From assembly GCF_000330505.1 (NCBI RefSeq), contig NW_004440113.1, positions 644,177-708,176 of the forward strand: 64,000 bases of DNA, given 5' to 3'. How positions within the stretch are numbered: position 1 is the first letter of the stretch; each line of letters starts with the position of its first letter. Positions 10,016 to 20,402 of this stretch are shown piece after piece. The stretch comes from Entamoeba invadens IP1 (taxonomy: Eukaryota; Evosea; Mastigamoebida; Endamoebidae). Under the pieces are notes generated by a model. That model saw nothing but the letters and a program-made list of their open reading frames with translations, searched no databases and was not told where the DNA came from. The position numbers and the translations under genes are program-made.

Positions 10016-13000
10016 TTAAACGAATACACACGACTCATTGCCCGGGCAATTAATAAAGGAGTCATGCTCATACTTTGTATTACTATTACTGATCTCCACA
10101 GTGCACTTTTCAAAGACGGCATGACCAATACGTTTAACGGACTTTGGGACTTTAATTGTTTGCAGACCACTTCCGATAAAACAGAAATCGTCCAATGCAC
10201 ACACATTTGGAGGAATGGTATTCCCATATTTCAAACGATCCTTTCGAGTGTAAATAACACAGTCGCACGTAATTCCAATCTCACCAAACATCTTCGCTGC
10301 ACTATACGAGACAGTGTAGTTTATGTTTGTTATAACTTCGTTGTTTATTGTGAATTTTGTTAAAGCAAGAGTGTCGAAGAGACTCGCATCGACACTCTCA
10401 ATACACAGAAGTGGAAGATTTAAATTGACGACGCCACAGTCTAAAAAGCATGAAATACCAATGAAAGTGACTGTCGATGGGATGGATAATGTTTTCAAAG
10501 CATTGCACTGACAGAAACAGAAGTTCCCAATTGATTGGAGTCCATCATTAAGAACGATAGAATGAAGGGAATAACATTTTTTGAATGCATTTTCTTTGAT
10601 CTTTAATAGACTCTGAGGGAGTTTGAGTGTCACAAGAGAGTAGCACTCGAGAAAACAGCAGAATCCGATTTCGGTGAGTCCTTGTGGAAGATTGATTTCA
10701 GTCACCGCAATCGATTGGAAGAGAAATGAATTGGGAAGACTTCGAATGAGACTGTTCTCTTCGAAGAAGAGTGCTTTTAAGTTGACGCAATGCCCAAAAG
10801 CCTCCTCTCCAATATCTTTCACGCTATTACTAATAGTGAATGAAGTCAAAGCGTTACAACTGTCGAAGGCATCTTCTTGAATTGAAGTGATAGAACGTGG
10901 GAGATGAATTGATTCCAATTCGTAACACGTAGCAAAGCACTCTTTTGGTATTTCCGTCACTCGTGTCGTTTCAAAGATCACCTTTTTGACATACGAACAA
11001 TACCCAAAACAGCATTCATTCAACTTAGTGACACTGCTTGGAATGACTATAGTCTCTACATGACAATCTCCAGCAAGCGCATTCTTATCAATTTCAATAC
11101 AGTTACTTGGAATGATTGTTTCTGTTGAATCTTCTTGAGTCCCATGTTGTCCCAAACTATACACATTGATGTTTTGGTTCATATTAATAACCTCCCGAAG
11201 GACATTTTTCGTGCTCAACGCAAGTTTGTGATATGTGATGTGATTCAATCGAAGCACACGACTTAAATTGAATGACACAGTGTTACTCAACTCGTGAATC
11301 CCAACAATAGAAACAAGTGATGGACATTCAGAGAAACACCACGGCCCTACTGTCGTCGTCTCACTCTCAAAAACTACTCGCTTCAAGTTCGCACACTTGG
11401 AGAAGCAGTGCTCCTTCATCAAAACAACATTTTTAGAAATAGTGACTTGTGTTAAGAACATGCTGTTCGCAAACACACCAACCCCAAGCTCAGTGACATT
11501 ATCAGGGATCTTATATTCAATAATTTGAGTATCTTTAAAGCACCAATCTGTCAGTACCACTTTGTATTGTAATTTTTCAAAGACTTCATTTTGAGTCGTA
11601 TCTTGTGGTGTAATATAAACAGTGTCAAATTCACAGTGAAGTCGTTCTAAAACACTTACTTCATTCAAAGAGACCTTCCCTTTATACTTTTTATCTTTCG
11701 TTTCTATATTTCCAATTGCAGTCAGTGCGGTGCACCCCTCGAACACTCCAAGTCCCAATTTGTTCACATTAGTGATGTCTATTTGAACGAGGGATTGACA
11801 GTCTTGGAAACAGTAGTCCCCAACCTTCTCGATGTTCTTCCCAAATTCAATTGAAGTCAACGAGACGCAATTTGCGAAGACCTCCTTTTTCAGTTCTTGA
11901 ATAGTATTTGGAAGAGTGATATATCTCAGATCGGTGCATCCTTTAAATACAGCAGTTCCGATCATCGTCACTGAATTTGGAATATAAATCGTCGTATAGC
12001 CGGTGCTATTCTTGAAGGCCTCTTCCAATATCGATTCGACGGAATATGGTATCAAGACTTCCGCAAACTTCAATCCTTGGAAACAGCTTTGTCCCAGTCG
12101 TGTGCAGACGTTTTCTGGAATCACGACGATGTTAGTTTTGTAGAAGTCGATGATCTCTTGAGCGTCGACTTTCTCCAATAAAACGCGGGGGAATGTGATT
12201 GGGAAGACCGACAAGACTCGGTGCTCTGTCGTTGAAATGTCTGAAAGGTGTTTCTGCCCGTAGCCCAGTCGGACTTTAAACTGCGTTAAACTGGTACACC
12301 CATAAAAGGCATTAACTCCGAAGTGGACGGTACTCTCCGGGAAGACTAATTCTCTTAATGAGAAACATTCTTTAAAGCAGCCGAATTCGACAGAGGCTAA
12401 ATGTTTTGGTAACGTCACTTTTGAGAGTGTCGAACACCCTTCAAAACATTTGTCAAATAACACTAAACACTTCTCGGGGAGGTGTAAAGACGGTAATGAC
12501 ACACAAAATCTAAAACAGCCCAATCCAATCTTCTTGATAGAATTTGGTAACACAATTTTACTCAGACGAACACAATACGCAAAAGTCTCTTCGTACAGTT
12601 CGTCTATATCGTTCTCAAAAATCACTTCCGATAAACTCGTACAGTCAAAGAAGATGGCGTTGGACATATACTGCACTGTGCGTGGAATAACAAAGCGCTT
12701 CAAACTGCCACACCGCATGAAACAGCAGAAGGGGAGGACACTCACATGAGGAGAAAGTGTCACACTCTCTAATTTTGAACAACTTTCAAAACAGGACTCT
12801 TCTAATGTAATAATGTTGTTTGGAAGAACTAAAGAAGTCATTTCACTGTGAAGGAAACACTGCGCTCCAATGCCTTGGACATCATGTGGGATGGTCGTAA
12901 GCTTCTTTGAAGTAACTGAGTTTTGGTCCAACACAACTTTTGTGTATGTGAAATTTGGGTGATTGATTTTGTCAGTTAGTGTCACAGTGTACATCTTTTT

Positions 13001-13222
13001 GTGGAGAGGACATTCAATCACTTCATCTTTTTCTGTGTAGAGGTATTGCGTCTCTAATTTTGGAAAAAGATGAGCCGTTTTTAAACTGATTGGAATCGGA
13101 TTGTAATGTAATTTCTCTAAGGTATCCCGAAACTTTTTACACACAAATGTGATGTTGATAAAGTCAGAATCATACTCAAAAAAACGGGAGACAATCAGAA
13201 GGGAATAACTGTCAAGTACCAT
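10016..13222 (-). CDS. BspA-like leucine-rich-repeat protein with CaaX-type end
   Basis: An uninterrupted 1068-codon frame. From about residue 100 to the end, repeats of ~23 residues follow the pattern I..IG..CF..C.SL..V.LP..V. This is the BspA/TpLRR (LRR_5) type, in two large blocks separated by linker segments around residues 310-370, 540-600 and 670-720. The N-terminal ~60 residues (LLIVSRFFEYDSDFINI) resemble the F-box-like lead segment common to this Entamoeba family. There is no signal peptide. The last four residues are CVFV, a possible CaaX prenylation box. By family knowledge such proteins have been reported at the amoebic surface and may mediate binding. A TATA-like GGTATTAAAATAG lies at about 13263-13275. 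Confidence 0.88.
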   Translation of the reverse strand: MVLDSYSLLIVSRFFEYDSDFINITFVCKKFRDTLEKLHYNPIPISLKTAHLFPKLETQYLYTEKDEVIECPLHKKMYTVTLTDKINHPNFTYTKVVLDQNSVTSKKLTTIPHDVQGIGAQCFLHSEMTSLVLPNNIITLEESCFESCSKLESVTLSPHVSVLPFCCFMRCGSLKRFVIPRTVQYMSNAIFFDCTSLSEVIFENDIDELYEETFAYCVRLSKIVLPNSIKKIGLGCFRFCVSLPSLHLPEKCLVLFDKCFEGCSTLSKVTLPKHLASVEFGCFKECFSLRELVFPESTVHFGVNAFYGCTSLTQFKVRLGYGQKHLSDISTTEHRVLSVFPITFPRVLLEKVDAQEIIDFYKTNIVVIPENVCTRLGQSCFQGLKFAEVLIPYSVESILEEAFKNSTGYTTIYIPNSVTMIGTAVFKGCTDLRYITLPNTIQELKKEVFANCVSLTSIEFGKNIEKVGDYCFQDCQSLVQIDITNVNKLGLGVFEGCTALTAIGNIETKDKKYKGKVSLNEVSVLERLHCEFDTVYITPQDTTQNEVFEKLQYKVVLTDWCFKDTQIIEYKIPDNVTELGVGVFANSMFLTQVTISKNVVLMKEHCFSKCANLKRVVFESETTTVGPWCFSECPSLVSIVGIHELSNTVSFNLSRVLRLNHITYHKLALSTKNVLREVINMNQNINVYSLGQHGTQEDSTETIIPSNCIEIDKNALAGDCHVETIVIPSSVTKLNECCFGYCSYVKKVIFETTRVTEIPKECFATCYELESIHLPRSITSIQEDAFDSCNALTSFTISNSVKDIGEEAFGHCVNLKALFFEENSLIRSLPNSFLFQSIAVTEINLPQGLTEIGFCCFLECYSLVTLKLPQSLLKIKENAFKKCYSLHSIVLNDGLQSIGNFCFCQCNALKTLSIPSTVTFIGISCFLDCGVVNLNLPLLCIESVDASLFDTLALTKFTINNEVITNINYTVSYSAAKMFGEIGITCDCVIYTRKDRLKYGNTIPPNVCALDDFCFIGSGLQTIKVPKSVKRIGHAVFEKCTVEISNSNTKYEHDSFINCPGNESCVFV

Positions 13223-15184
13223 TGACGTTTATGGAGATTATGAGTTTATTCTCTTTTTCTCTCTATTTTAATACCAATCTATTTAATATCAGATTGCGTT
13301 TATTGTTTTATACATCAAATTCTTTATCAAAAAATAACTCGACTGTATAATAGATAATTATTATAATTTATTATAATTTATTGTATTATTTTCAATTTGT
13401 TGGAGATTTATTATGTATTATAATATATTATACTATTAATTATTATAATTCAGAAATTGTCATTCAAAATTATTATCTTGATTTTAGTTTATTTATTAGA
13501 CAATTTAATTAATTAAGTAGTTGTTATTAACTATAGTTGAATATATATAAAAAACTATATTTAAATTGTATTAAAGTTAAAATTAAATTATATATATAAT
13601 TAAATATATAAATAATATTTATTATTATAGCCATTATAATAATATATTATTATACTAGTTATTATAATGAACCATTGATAAACTTGTATATAAAACAAAC
13701 AATGTTTGAATTTATAATAATCAATATTATTGTTATTAATTGAATGTATTAGATGTTTTGATACAAATAATACTGTACAAAGAAACATTTGAGGTTTATT
13801 TCAGATTACATACACATCATAAAACAATCGAGTTTTAATACTTTGTTTTCAATTGGTTGAATAAGTTAAGTATATTAAAGCAAGTTAGGGATATTAAGTG
13901 TTAGATAAAGGCAAATAAAAACGTCGAGTAAAAAGTAATTGTTCTTATAAAGATTCTATAATACTTCTAAAGTTTTACGTTTCAGGGTTAATATGGCAAG
14001 TAATTTACTTGATTGAAATATTTATATCAACAATCGATAGTTCTGTAAAAATAAAGTGTGGCAGAATGGACTTTATTTTATTAAAGTATTTTATAATTCG
14101 ATAGTTTATATCAGTTTAGAAATCATTTTGCCCTCTCTCTTAACAGTCAGTAGGAATGACACATTCAAATCTCTAAGAATTTGTCTTTTCATAAAACTGC
14201 CTTTCAAGCAAACTTTTGTGTTCCATTTCTCCCTATTTTTGCTGTTTATTAGCAAACAAGAAATTCGAAAACAAACCACATTGCATTCAACTTGATAATT
14301 TGGGCATTATTGGATGATTTTTACATATTTTGATTTTTCAATTAATTCGGTTATAATATTTGGCTTTTGCGTGTTGACTCAGGAGTTTCTTAAAATGACA
14401 TACAAGCTTGATTTGTTTTTACACTCCAGTTAGTGTTGCCGAAATAACTTAAATAGCGCTTATTTTTTTGCCGTTTCAATACAGAAAATAAGACGGCTTT
14501 ATACCAAAACAAGCGGAGTGATGGTCAATGCAAAATCGTCAGAAGTACCCAACAAATTTTTTTCTCAGGCGCAGAATTTTGACTGTTTTTCTATTTCTTA
14601 TTTTTCATCGAAATTCAAATGGGTAAAAAAGTGGCAAGAGCTTTCGATTAGGTAAAACTTGAAATAAAGAAGCAAAAAAGAATACCTGAAATCGGGATGA
14701 ATCATAGATCTGATCTTGAAAACACCCAACGCAACCAAAATGGAAGAAACAAATAAATGAAACCAATAAAGAAGCTTCTATGGGCTATTTCATTCTATTT
14801 CTTCTTTAAAACACTTTCCGCAAAACCACTGCTTTTTTCCAAACATGGTGTTCATGCTTATTTAAAATGTAAATATATAGAATAATAAATTTGTCATAAC
14901 CAGTACACACGTCGATTGAATACTCAAAGAACACTTTTGCCGTGTTTAGAAGTCATAAAAATAACTACTCAACTCTTTCTCATATCCAAAGAAAAAGCGT
15001 CAAAAGTTACCCATATGTTCTTAATGAAATAAGTTGATTTCCTCTGAATTAATTTATCTTTCGGGCGTTTAGACCTATTTCCGCAACTCTGCTCCGTTGC
15101 CTTTCCAAAATGATTTGGGTATTAATTAACTGAAAAATCGTCAAAATGTATATAAAGCTAATTGTTCATCTTGTATTTCAATAA
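13223..15184. other. 2-kb intergenic region
   Basis: AT-rich to about 14000, then moderately mixed composition from about 14050 to 15120. An 80-codon frame at 14056-14295 (+) has hydrophobic stretches but no recognised family. Short stems occur, for example GCCGTTT and AAGACGGC around 14472-14502, and a richer patch (CCGCAACTCTGCTCCGTTGC) is at about 15081-15100. A non-coding RNA is possible but not supported by any motif I recognise. Confidence 0.4.
15148..15157 (+). promoter_or_regulatory. TATA-like element of the TLC-domain gene
   Basis: GTATATAAAG lies 28 nt upstream of the ATG at 15185, at the expected spacing for an Entamoeba core promoter. Confidence 0.5.
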
Positions 15185-16347
15185 ATGAAAGTACCATCAC
15201 AACTCAAGGTATGGTCACAAATGTCCAAACAAGACCAAATCAATGTGATCCAAATCTTTGTGATTTTACCATTTGTCTTGTTGTGTATTCCTTCTTCCTT
15301 TGGGAGAAGTGAACAATATGACACATTCCCGTCGCCTTTTAACTTACTCTGGTTCGTCCCATTCTTCACAATGATTTACACCCTTCGAGTCATATTAGCT
15401 GAAAACCTTTTTTTGAAACTTGGAGAAAAAATCGTTGTATATGTTTGTTTTTAATTATTTTATTATCTCTGATTGGAGCGTTGAATGACAAAATTTTTCT
15501 ATAATTTCAATTTATACCTTTTTGTACCATGATTCGTAATTTTTATACCTTTTTGTTTTTTGGTGTTTGATACAATTTAAATTTAATTTAGTACTAAACA
15601 AAATGTTGAATTAACACAAAGAAACAAGAATGGACTCCTGAAATACGGCAAGTACGAGTTCAGCGATTTTCAATTTGCTTCTTTAAGGCGTGTTACTTTT
15701 TCTTTACTACACCAATGGGTATTCTTTTGTTCAGATATGAAGATTGGTTCCCAAGTCAGTTGTATGGGAAAGGCGCTCAAAACTTAGATTTAATGTGGGA
15801 AGACTTCCCTTTTCAGCTCCCTACATGGAAATTGACGTTTTTCTATTGCTGGGAATTGGGATACCACTTCCATTCTTTAGTGCACCATATGTCTTCTGAA
15901 AAGCGCGCCGATTATTTCGAAAATTTACTCCACCATGTCGCCACAGTATTTCTCATTGTTTTCAGTTATTTGAACAATTGTGGGAGATGTGGGGTCTTAG
16001 TGTTGATACTCCACGACTTAGTCGATATGATTATGTATTTTGCAAAGTCAGTGAATGATATCAAAACGCAAATACCTGCTTATATTTCCTTTGCGTTACT
16101 CGCATATTCATTCCCCAAATTCAGAATATACTTCTTAGGTGGCTATTTAATTCCAGCGGCCGGTGGTTGTATCAAATATGTCCCTTCTGATTTACAAGGT
16201 GGGTTTATGGTTTACTGTCTGATTATGTCGCTTCTCTGTGTATTATTGGTTCTTCACATCTATTGGTTCTTCCTGATCCTCCAGATGATATACAAAATCG
16301 TCACTCAAAAAGGTCGTATAGCTGATCCTCACACTGTTGGTAATTAA
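15185..16347 (+). CDS. ceramide synthase-like TLC (Lag1) membrane protein
   Basis: Exon 1 is 15185-15442, with donor GTTTGTTT at 15443. The best in-frame continuation is exon 2 at 15622-16347 after a CAAAG acceptor, phase 0, 327 residues. The second exon has the Lag1 signature: residues KRADYFENLLHH followed by a membrane segment and VLILHDLVD, the conserved double His and HD motif of the acyl-CoA-dependent ceramide synthase active site. It also has six or so hydrophobic segments and the YEDWF motif before them. Expected role: N-acylation of sphingoid bases in the ER. One oddity: another frame (15629 to ~15718) is also open and protein-like, with KYEFSDFQF. If that is real, a one-base insertion at a T run near 15700 would be needed. 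I prefer the frame that needs no shift. Confidence 0.75.
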
Positions 16348-16467
16348 TTATTGTGTTTTCTTTTCTTATTATAATTATAAGACTTGCATCATAAACATAA
16401 CAATAAGAACATAGAACAAATAGAAAACATCAACTTAATCAAAATTTTCATTTCACGTATGAGATGT

Positions 16468-17751
16468 TCAATCCAATTTCCACCCGACAGCCTTACACAT
16501 CTCCTCGGCTATGTCATCACAGTTCCCCATGAGTCCCGCATCTCTTCCTTGTTGACTGTAATCAATGCTCTTCCCAATCTCTTCTCTATTGAATACAATT
16601 CGAGGACAATTCACACTGACTTGTTCCATCAACAATGCAAATGGATACACCACCATCGCCGTCCCAATCACAAAAAGCATGTCGCAGTCATCAAACTGCG
16701 TTTCCACATTCTCAAAAAATGCATTCGGCAAACTCTCGTTGAAAAACACGATATCCGGTTTGATCAATCCCCCACACTGACATCTAATAATCTCTCCCTT
16801 TGTGATATTTTCAATAAACACGTTCGTGTTGTCAAACTTCATCCCACACTTCAAGCACCTTGCTGTTCTAAACGTTCCGTGTGAATACACAACCTTCTCA
16901 TCAGGTATCCCCGCCTCTTTTTCAAGTCCGTCTATGTTCTGTGTGAATATCATTTTCAGTCTCCCCATGTCATTCAACATCTTCAAAAAGCGGTGGCATT
17001 TCGTTGGAAAGTACTTTCCAAGTCCGGGGTACATATCCTTCATGACTTCATAGAACGGCGCGGGGTTTGTTGGGAAGTATTCCATATCAAAAACAGCTTC
17101 CGGATAGGGCAAGTTATATTTCTGCAAATTAAAGTAAAGCCCCGTCTTCGGACTTCGAAAATCCGGTATTCCCGCCGAAGTGGACATCCCAGCACCCACC
17201 AACGCAATAATATTTCTCACATTATGTGACACGATATACTGCGCGACACCAGCCGGCGAGTACTCGTTAAAATAAGGTCGATAGAACCGATAGTTGACCG
17301 AATAATCCGCAATGATGTAATTCCGGATCTTTGTTAGTATGTCACTTGTCACGATATCTCCACACTCATAGCAATAAAATGTCATCGTTCGCAAATTAAA
17401 GCAAACTGGATGGTCGTGTTGTTTGTAGTGGTTCTCAATGTGGTTCGATTCATTTGTTGAACACCCAACATATAAACACGTCAAACAAACCCACACATCA
17501 CGACCACCACAGTCATGGCATTTCCTTTTCCCTTTCTGTTGGTCTTTTGATATCTTCTCTAACTCAAAAAGTGTTGTAAATAAAATGTTATTCGTTTGTT
17601 ATTGGATGTAAGAAATTGAAAGGTCGCGTATTGTGATACAACGAAAAAGACAAGAGAACAAACGAATCGCTGCAAAAAGTGATTTTAGTGTGTATTTGAC
17701 CGAAAGAAGGTCGAGGCACTCAGGCGGGCGTGCAATGCTTTGTTCGCTCAT
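16468..17751 (-). CDS. Sir2-family NAD+-dependent deacylase with N-terminal ZnF-UBP
   Basis: The long frame lacks an ATG before its zinc finger. A separate first exon (17664-17751) begins MSEQSIARPPE and ends at donor GTTTGTTC. An acceptor GTTAG at 17559-17561 restores frame in phase 1, giving 392 residues (exon 2 16468-17558). Residues 43-100 form a UBP-type zinc finger (CHDCGGRDVWVC, then CYECG). Residues ~140-390 are the sirtuin fold: GAGMSTSAGIPDFRS at ~151, TQNIDG at ~235-240, catalytic His near 256 in SHG, zinc Cys pairs CLKCG and CQCG, and GTAMVV. The UBP finger could read free ubiquitin C-termini, coupling deacylation to ubiquitin, as in HDAC6; that coupling is inference. Converges with the TLC gene. 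Confidence 0.88.
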
Positions 17752-18241
17752 TTGATTTTGTAGATCCTTTAAGAGTTTTTTGTTTTTTTCATTTGTGAAA
17801 AGTTCAAAATATGTGAAGTCTTAAATATGTTGTGTTTAAGACAATTTGAAAGTCATTTTGCGAGTTGCTTGGAGTGTTTTCTTTTTTTTAGCGCTTTTAA
17901 AACTCGTCGTTTCGGCAAATAATCTGGTTGATAATCACTCCAATTGATTAATTCTTTTTCATTGAACCGTACTATTGTTTATTAATTATATATAGTTTTC
18001 ATATTAAACCTATATTTTAACTATAAATTAACTATTTATTAAATTAAATTAAACTATTAATTTCAAATATAATTTCATAATTAGTACATCATATAAGAAT
18101 AAAACGATATTTTTTTGTTAAATATTCTAACACATTAAAATTAAAAAATAACTATATCCCTTTTCTATACATTTATTAAAAAATTAATTAAACATTTAAT
18201 ACAAAAATAAAAAAGAGAAACGAACTCAGAAAAATTTACTG
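17752..18241. other. divergent intergenic region, Sir2/LSm3
   Basis: About 490 bases between two divergently transcribed genes. AT-rich, most strongly so from 17980 onward. The segment 17840-17950 is less AT-rich (GCGAGTTGCTTGGAG) but shows no recognisable gene. Confidence 0.5.
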
Positions 18242-18583
18242 ATGCAAAAAACGAAAGTGGAGGAACCAATTGATTTAGTGAAACTTTCGTTGGACGAAGT
18301 CGTTTTGGTGAAACTTCGTGGGAACCGCCAGTTGAAAGGCAAACTTCGCGTTTGAGTTTTTAAAAACATTTTACAAAAAGTGAATAACATTTTCAAGACT
18401 GACGAACAGGCTTTTGATCAACACCTCAATTTAGTTTTGACTGAAGTCACCGAAACGTACAATTCGGTTGTTTGTTTTTTGCATCACATCAATTCCAAAA
18501 CTCAATTTTAGTCTCGTGATTTCCCCGTGTTATACATTCGGGGTGACCTTGTCGTTATTGTAAGTCCCGAACAACAAAAATGA
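18242..18583 (+). CDS. LSM3: LSm3, U6 snRNA / mRNA-decay Sm-like protein, three exons
   Basis: Three short exons are joined by two introns: 18242-18349, 18410-18469 and 18512-18583, both in phase 0, 79 residues. Intron 1 is 60 nt (GTTTGAGT ... ACAG); intron 2 is only 42 nt (GTTTGTTT ... TTTTAG). The product has the LSm3 Sm1 motif ([17 protein letters not shown], then [12 protein letters not shown]) and the Sm2 motif ([11 protein letters not shown]), continuous only after splicing. By family knowledge it is one subunit of the LSm2-8 ring on U6 snRNA and the LSm1-7 ring in mRNA decapping. The length is near the usual 90-100 residues, a little short between the Sm motifs. Divergent from Sir2, convergent with the F-BAR gene. 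Confidence 0.9.
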
Positions 18584-18666
18584 TTGACGACCGTTTACTT
18601 ACATTTATAGTTTTTTTACTATACAACAAATACTACTAATAGTCTATATGAATTAAACAAAATAGT

Positions 18667-19569
18667 TTATAATTGTACATCATCCTTTTCGAACAACTCG
18701 AACATCTCTTTCACACTTTCGATTTGGTAATCCACGTCGACAACTAATGGCGCTACGTAATGTCTCTCAATACAACGAATGAAGTCATCCATTTCGTTTT
18801 GCTCAGATATACCTTTTGAATGCTCTTTGAGAGTTTTGACAGCCGTTTCCATTATACAGTCCAAGTCTTCGTATGTTGACAAAAATTTGTTAATAATTCT
18901 AAGAAAAGTACTATAAAATGAGTTGACTAAATTGATTGCCATTCGCACTAAAATCGGCATTTCGTTTACATACACTTTCTCTCGAATTTTTTGTTCTTCT
19001 TCAAAACTAGTTAAATAGTTTTCTTTGAGTGTTTTGAGTTTTATAACTAAGTTTTGCTTCTGTTTGATGTGTTTGTCTAAAAACTTCGTTTGGTCTTTTT
19101 TGATTGCCATTGCACATGAAATTTCTGTGGAAACATTTGTAATCTCGGACTGACACTTCTTGTATAACGCGTGGCACTTCTCCACCTTGGTTATTGAACT
19201 TTTGTACAATTTGTTGAGGGATTGTATTTTTGTTTCAATTTCTTTTTTTTCGAAATCAAATGTCGTTAGAAAGCTGGCTAATGCGTCGGCGCACTTTTTG
19301 AGAGAATGAGATGACTCAAGATGCGTTTTGGAAATGTTTTGTGATTGAGTTGAAAAGTCAGAGAGTAAAGTATAAAGCGACGAACTAATTTTGAACTTGT
19401 AATTTTGAAACTGATTGGTGTCAATTGTTATGAGTTTTTTACTATAAAACTCGTCACATTCACTTTGGTGAGAAAAATAAGTTATATAATTTTTGCATAG
19501 AGAACTAAGAAGATCCAGTTTATTTATAATGGTATCACTCTCTGTAACGAGGGGAAGCACATCTTCCAT
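18667..19569 (-). CDS. F-BAR/FCH-like membrane-curvature protein
   Basis: A single 300-codon frame, almost entirely predicted helix. The start has the FCH-like pattern of an N-terminal helix followed by a conserved EFYSKKL segment (about residue 40), then three long amphipathic coiled helices (residues ~70-280) with regular Lys and Glu. This matches F-BAR dimers that bind curved plasma membrane and couple it to actin during endocytosis. There is no SH3 or other C-terminal domain; the protein ends soon after the helical part. The family call rests on pattern, not on a diagnostic motif, so another BAR-type or generic coiled-coil protein is possible. Confidence 0.6.
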   Translation of the reverse strand: MEDVLPLVTESDTIINKLDLLSSLCKNYITYFSHQSECDEFYSKKLITIDTNQFQNYKFKISSSLYTLLSDFSTQSQNISKTHLESSHSLKKCADALASFLTTFDFEKKEIETKIQSLNKLYKSSITKVEKCHALYKKCQSEITNVSTEISCAMAIKKDQTKFLDKHIKQKQNLVIKLKTLKENYLTSFEEEQKIREKVYVNEMPILVRMAINLVNSFYSTFLRIINKFLSTYEDLDCIMETAVKTLKEHSKGISEQNEMDDFIRCIERHYVAPLVVDVDYQIESVKEMFELFEKDDVQL

Positions 19570-20402
19570 TGTTTAAAATATATATTTGAGTTCATTTTAA
19601 TATTAAATTGGTTGGAATTTTGTTTGGGTAACCTATTCCAAAAATTAGGTAATTTTTACGTAATTTATTAGGATTTTACATATGATTTGAAGGGAAAAGA
19701 AATATTTATACTTATAAAAAAAACAGTCAAAAAAAATATAACATTTTTTAAATAATGTTAACTAAAAAAATAAAATAAATGTTATTCCTTTTCAAGAAAA
19801 AATGAATTAATTTTTTTCTAATTTATATTAAATATATATATAACAATATTATTATTAAATATGGTTTGTTTTGATACATTTTATTATAGTTAAATATTTT
19901 ATCTTTAATATAGAAATGAAATAAATTAAATCTATTTATTGTTCACTAGTTTATTACTATTAATTTGTAATATAATTGTTTTAAAAAATATTCATAAACC
20001 TCAATTATCATAGATATAACTAATAATTCCAAAATAATCAAATATTCATATGAAACTAAAAATTAATTATAATAACAAGTATAATACAATTGAAAAGTTA
20101 TTAATGGGAATAAGTTCCAAAAACTACTTAAGCAATAAACCATTATAAAACGATTTAAAACCATCATTCAAACTACTAATGAACACGAAACAGTCTCATA
20201 TTTTTTTCCATCTTGCAAAATTTTGAAAATGAGACCACATTACACCAATTTTTTCGATTTTTTTCAAACCCCGAAAAATAGGTCTAAAACTATATACTAT
20301 CTAATCTCAAGCTTCAAAACCACAAGTCATTATTAATCAAAAGATGGAAAGAATACCATAAATAAGGGACTTCAAAACAGAACTTCAAAACCAAACGAGT
20401 GT
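19570..20402. other. intergenic, AT-rich
   Basis: About 830 bases, nearly pure AT from 19690 to 20100, between divergent F-BAR and RBR genes. TATATACTATC at about 20290 and GAACTTC at about 20380 precede the RBR start and may be promoter parts. No gene is supported. Confidence 0.5.

Noticed and set aside
14056..14295. 79-codon hydrophobic frame (+)
   Set aside because: Composition of flanking DNA, no conserved motif and no convincing intron partners; kept only as a note under the intergenic entry.
15719..15734. 16-nt GT...AG segment as an intron in the ceramide synthase gene
   Set aside because: Too short for splicing and does not restore a useful frame.
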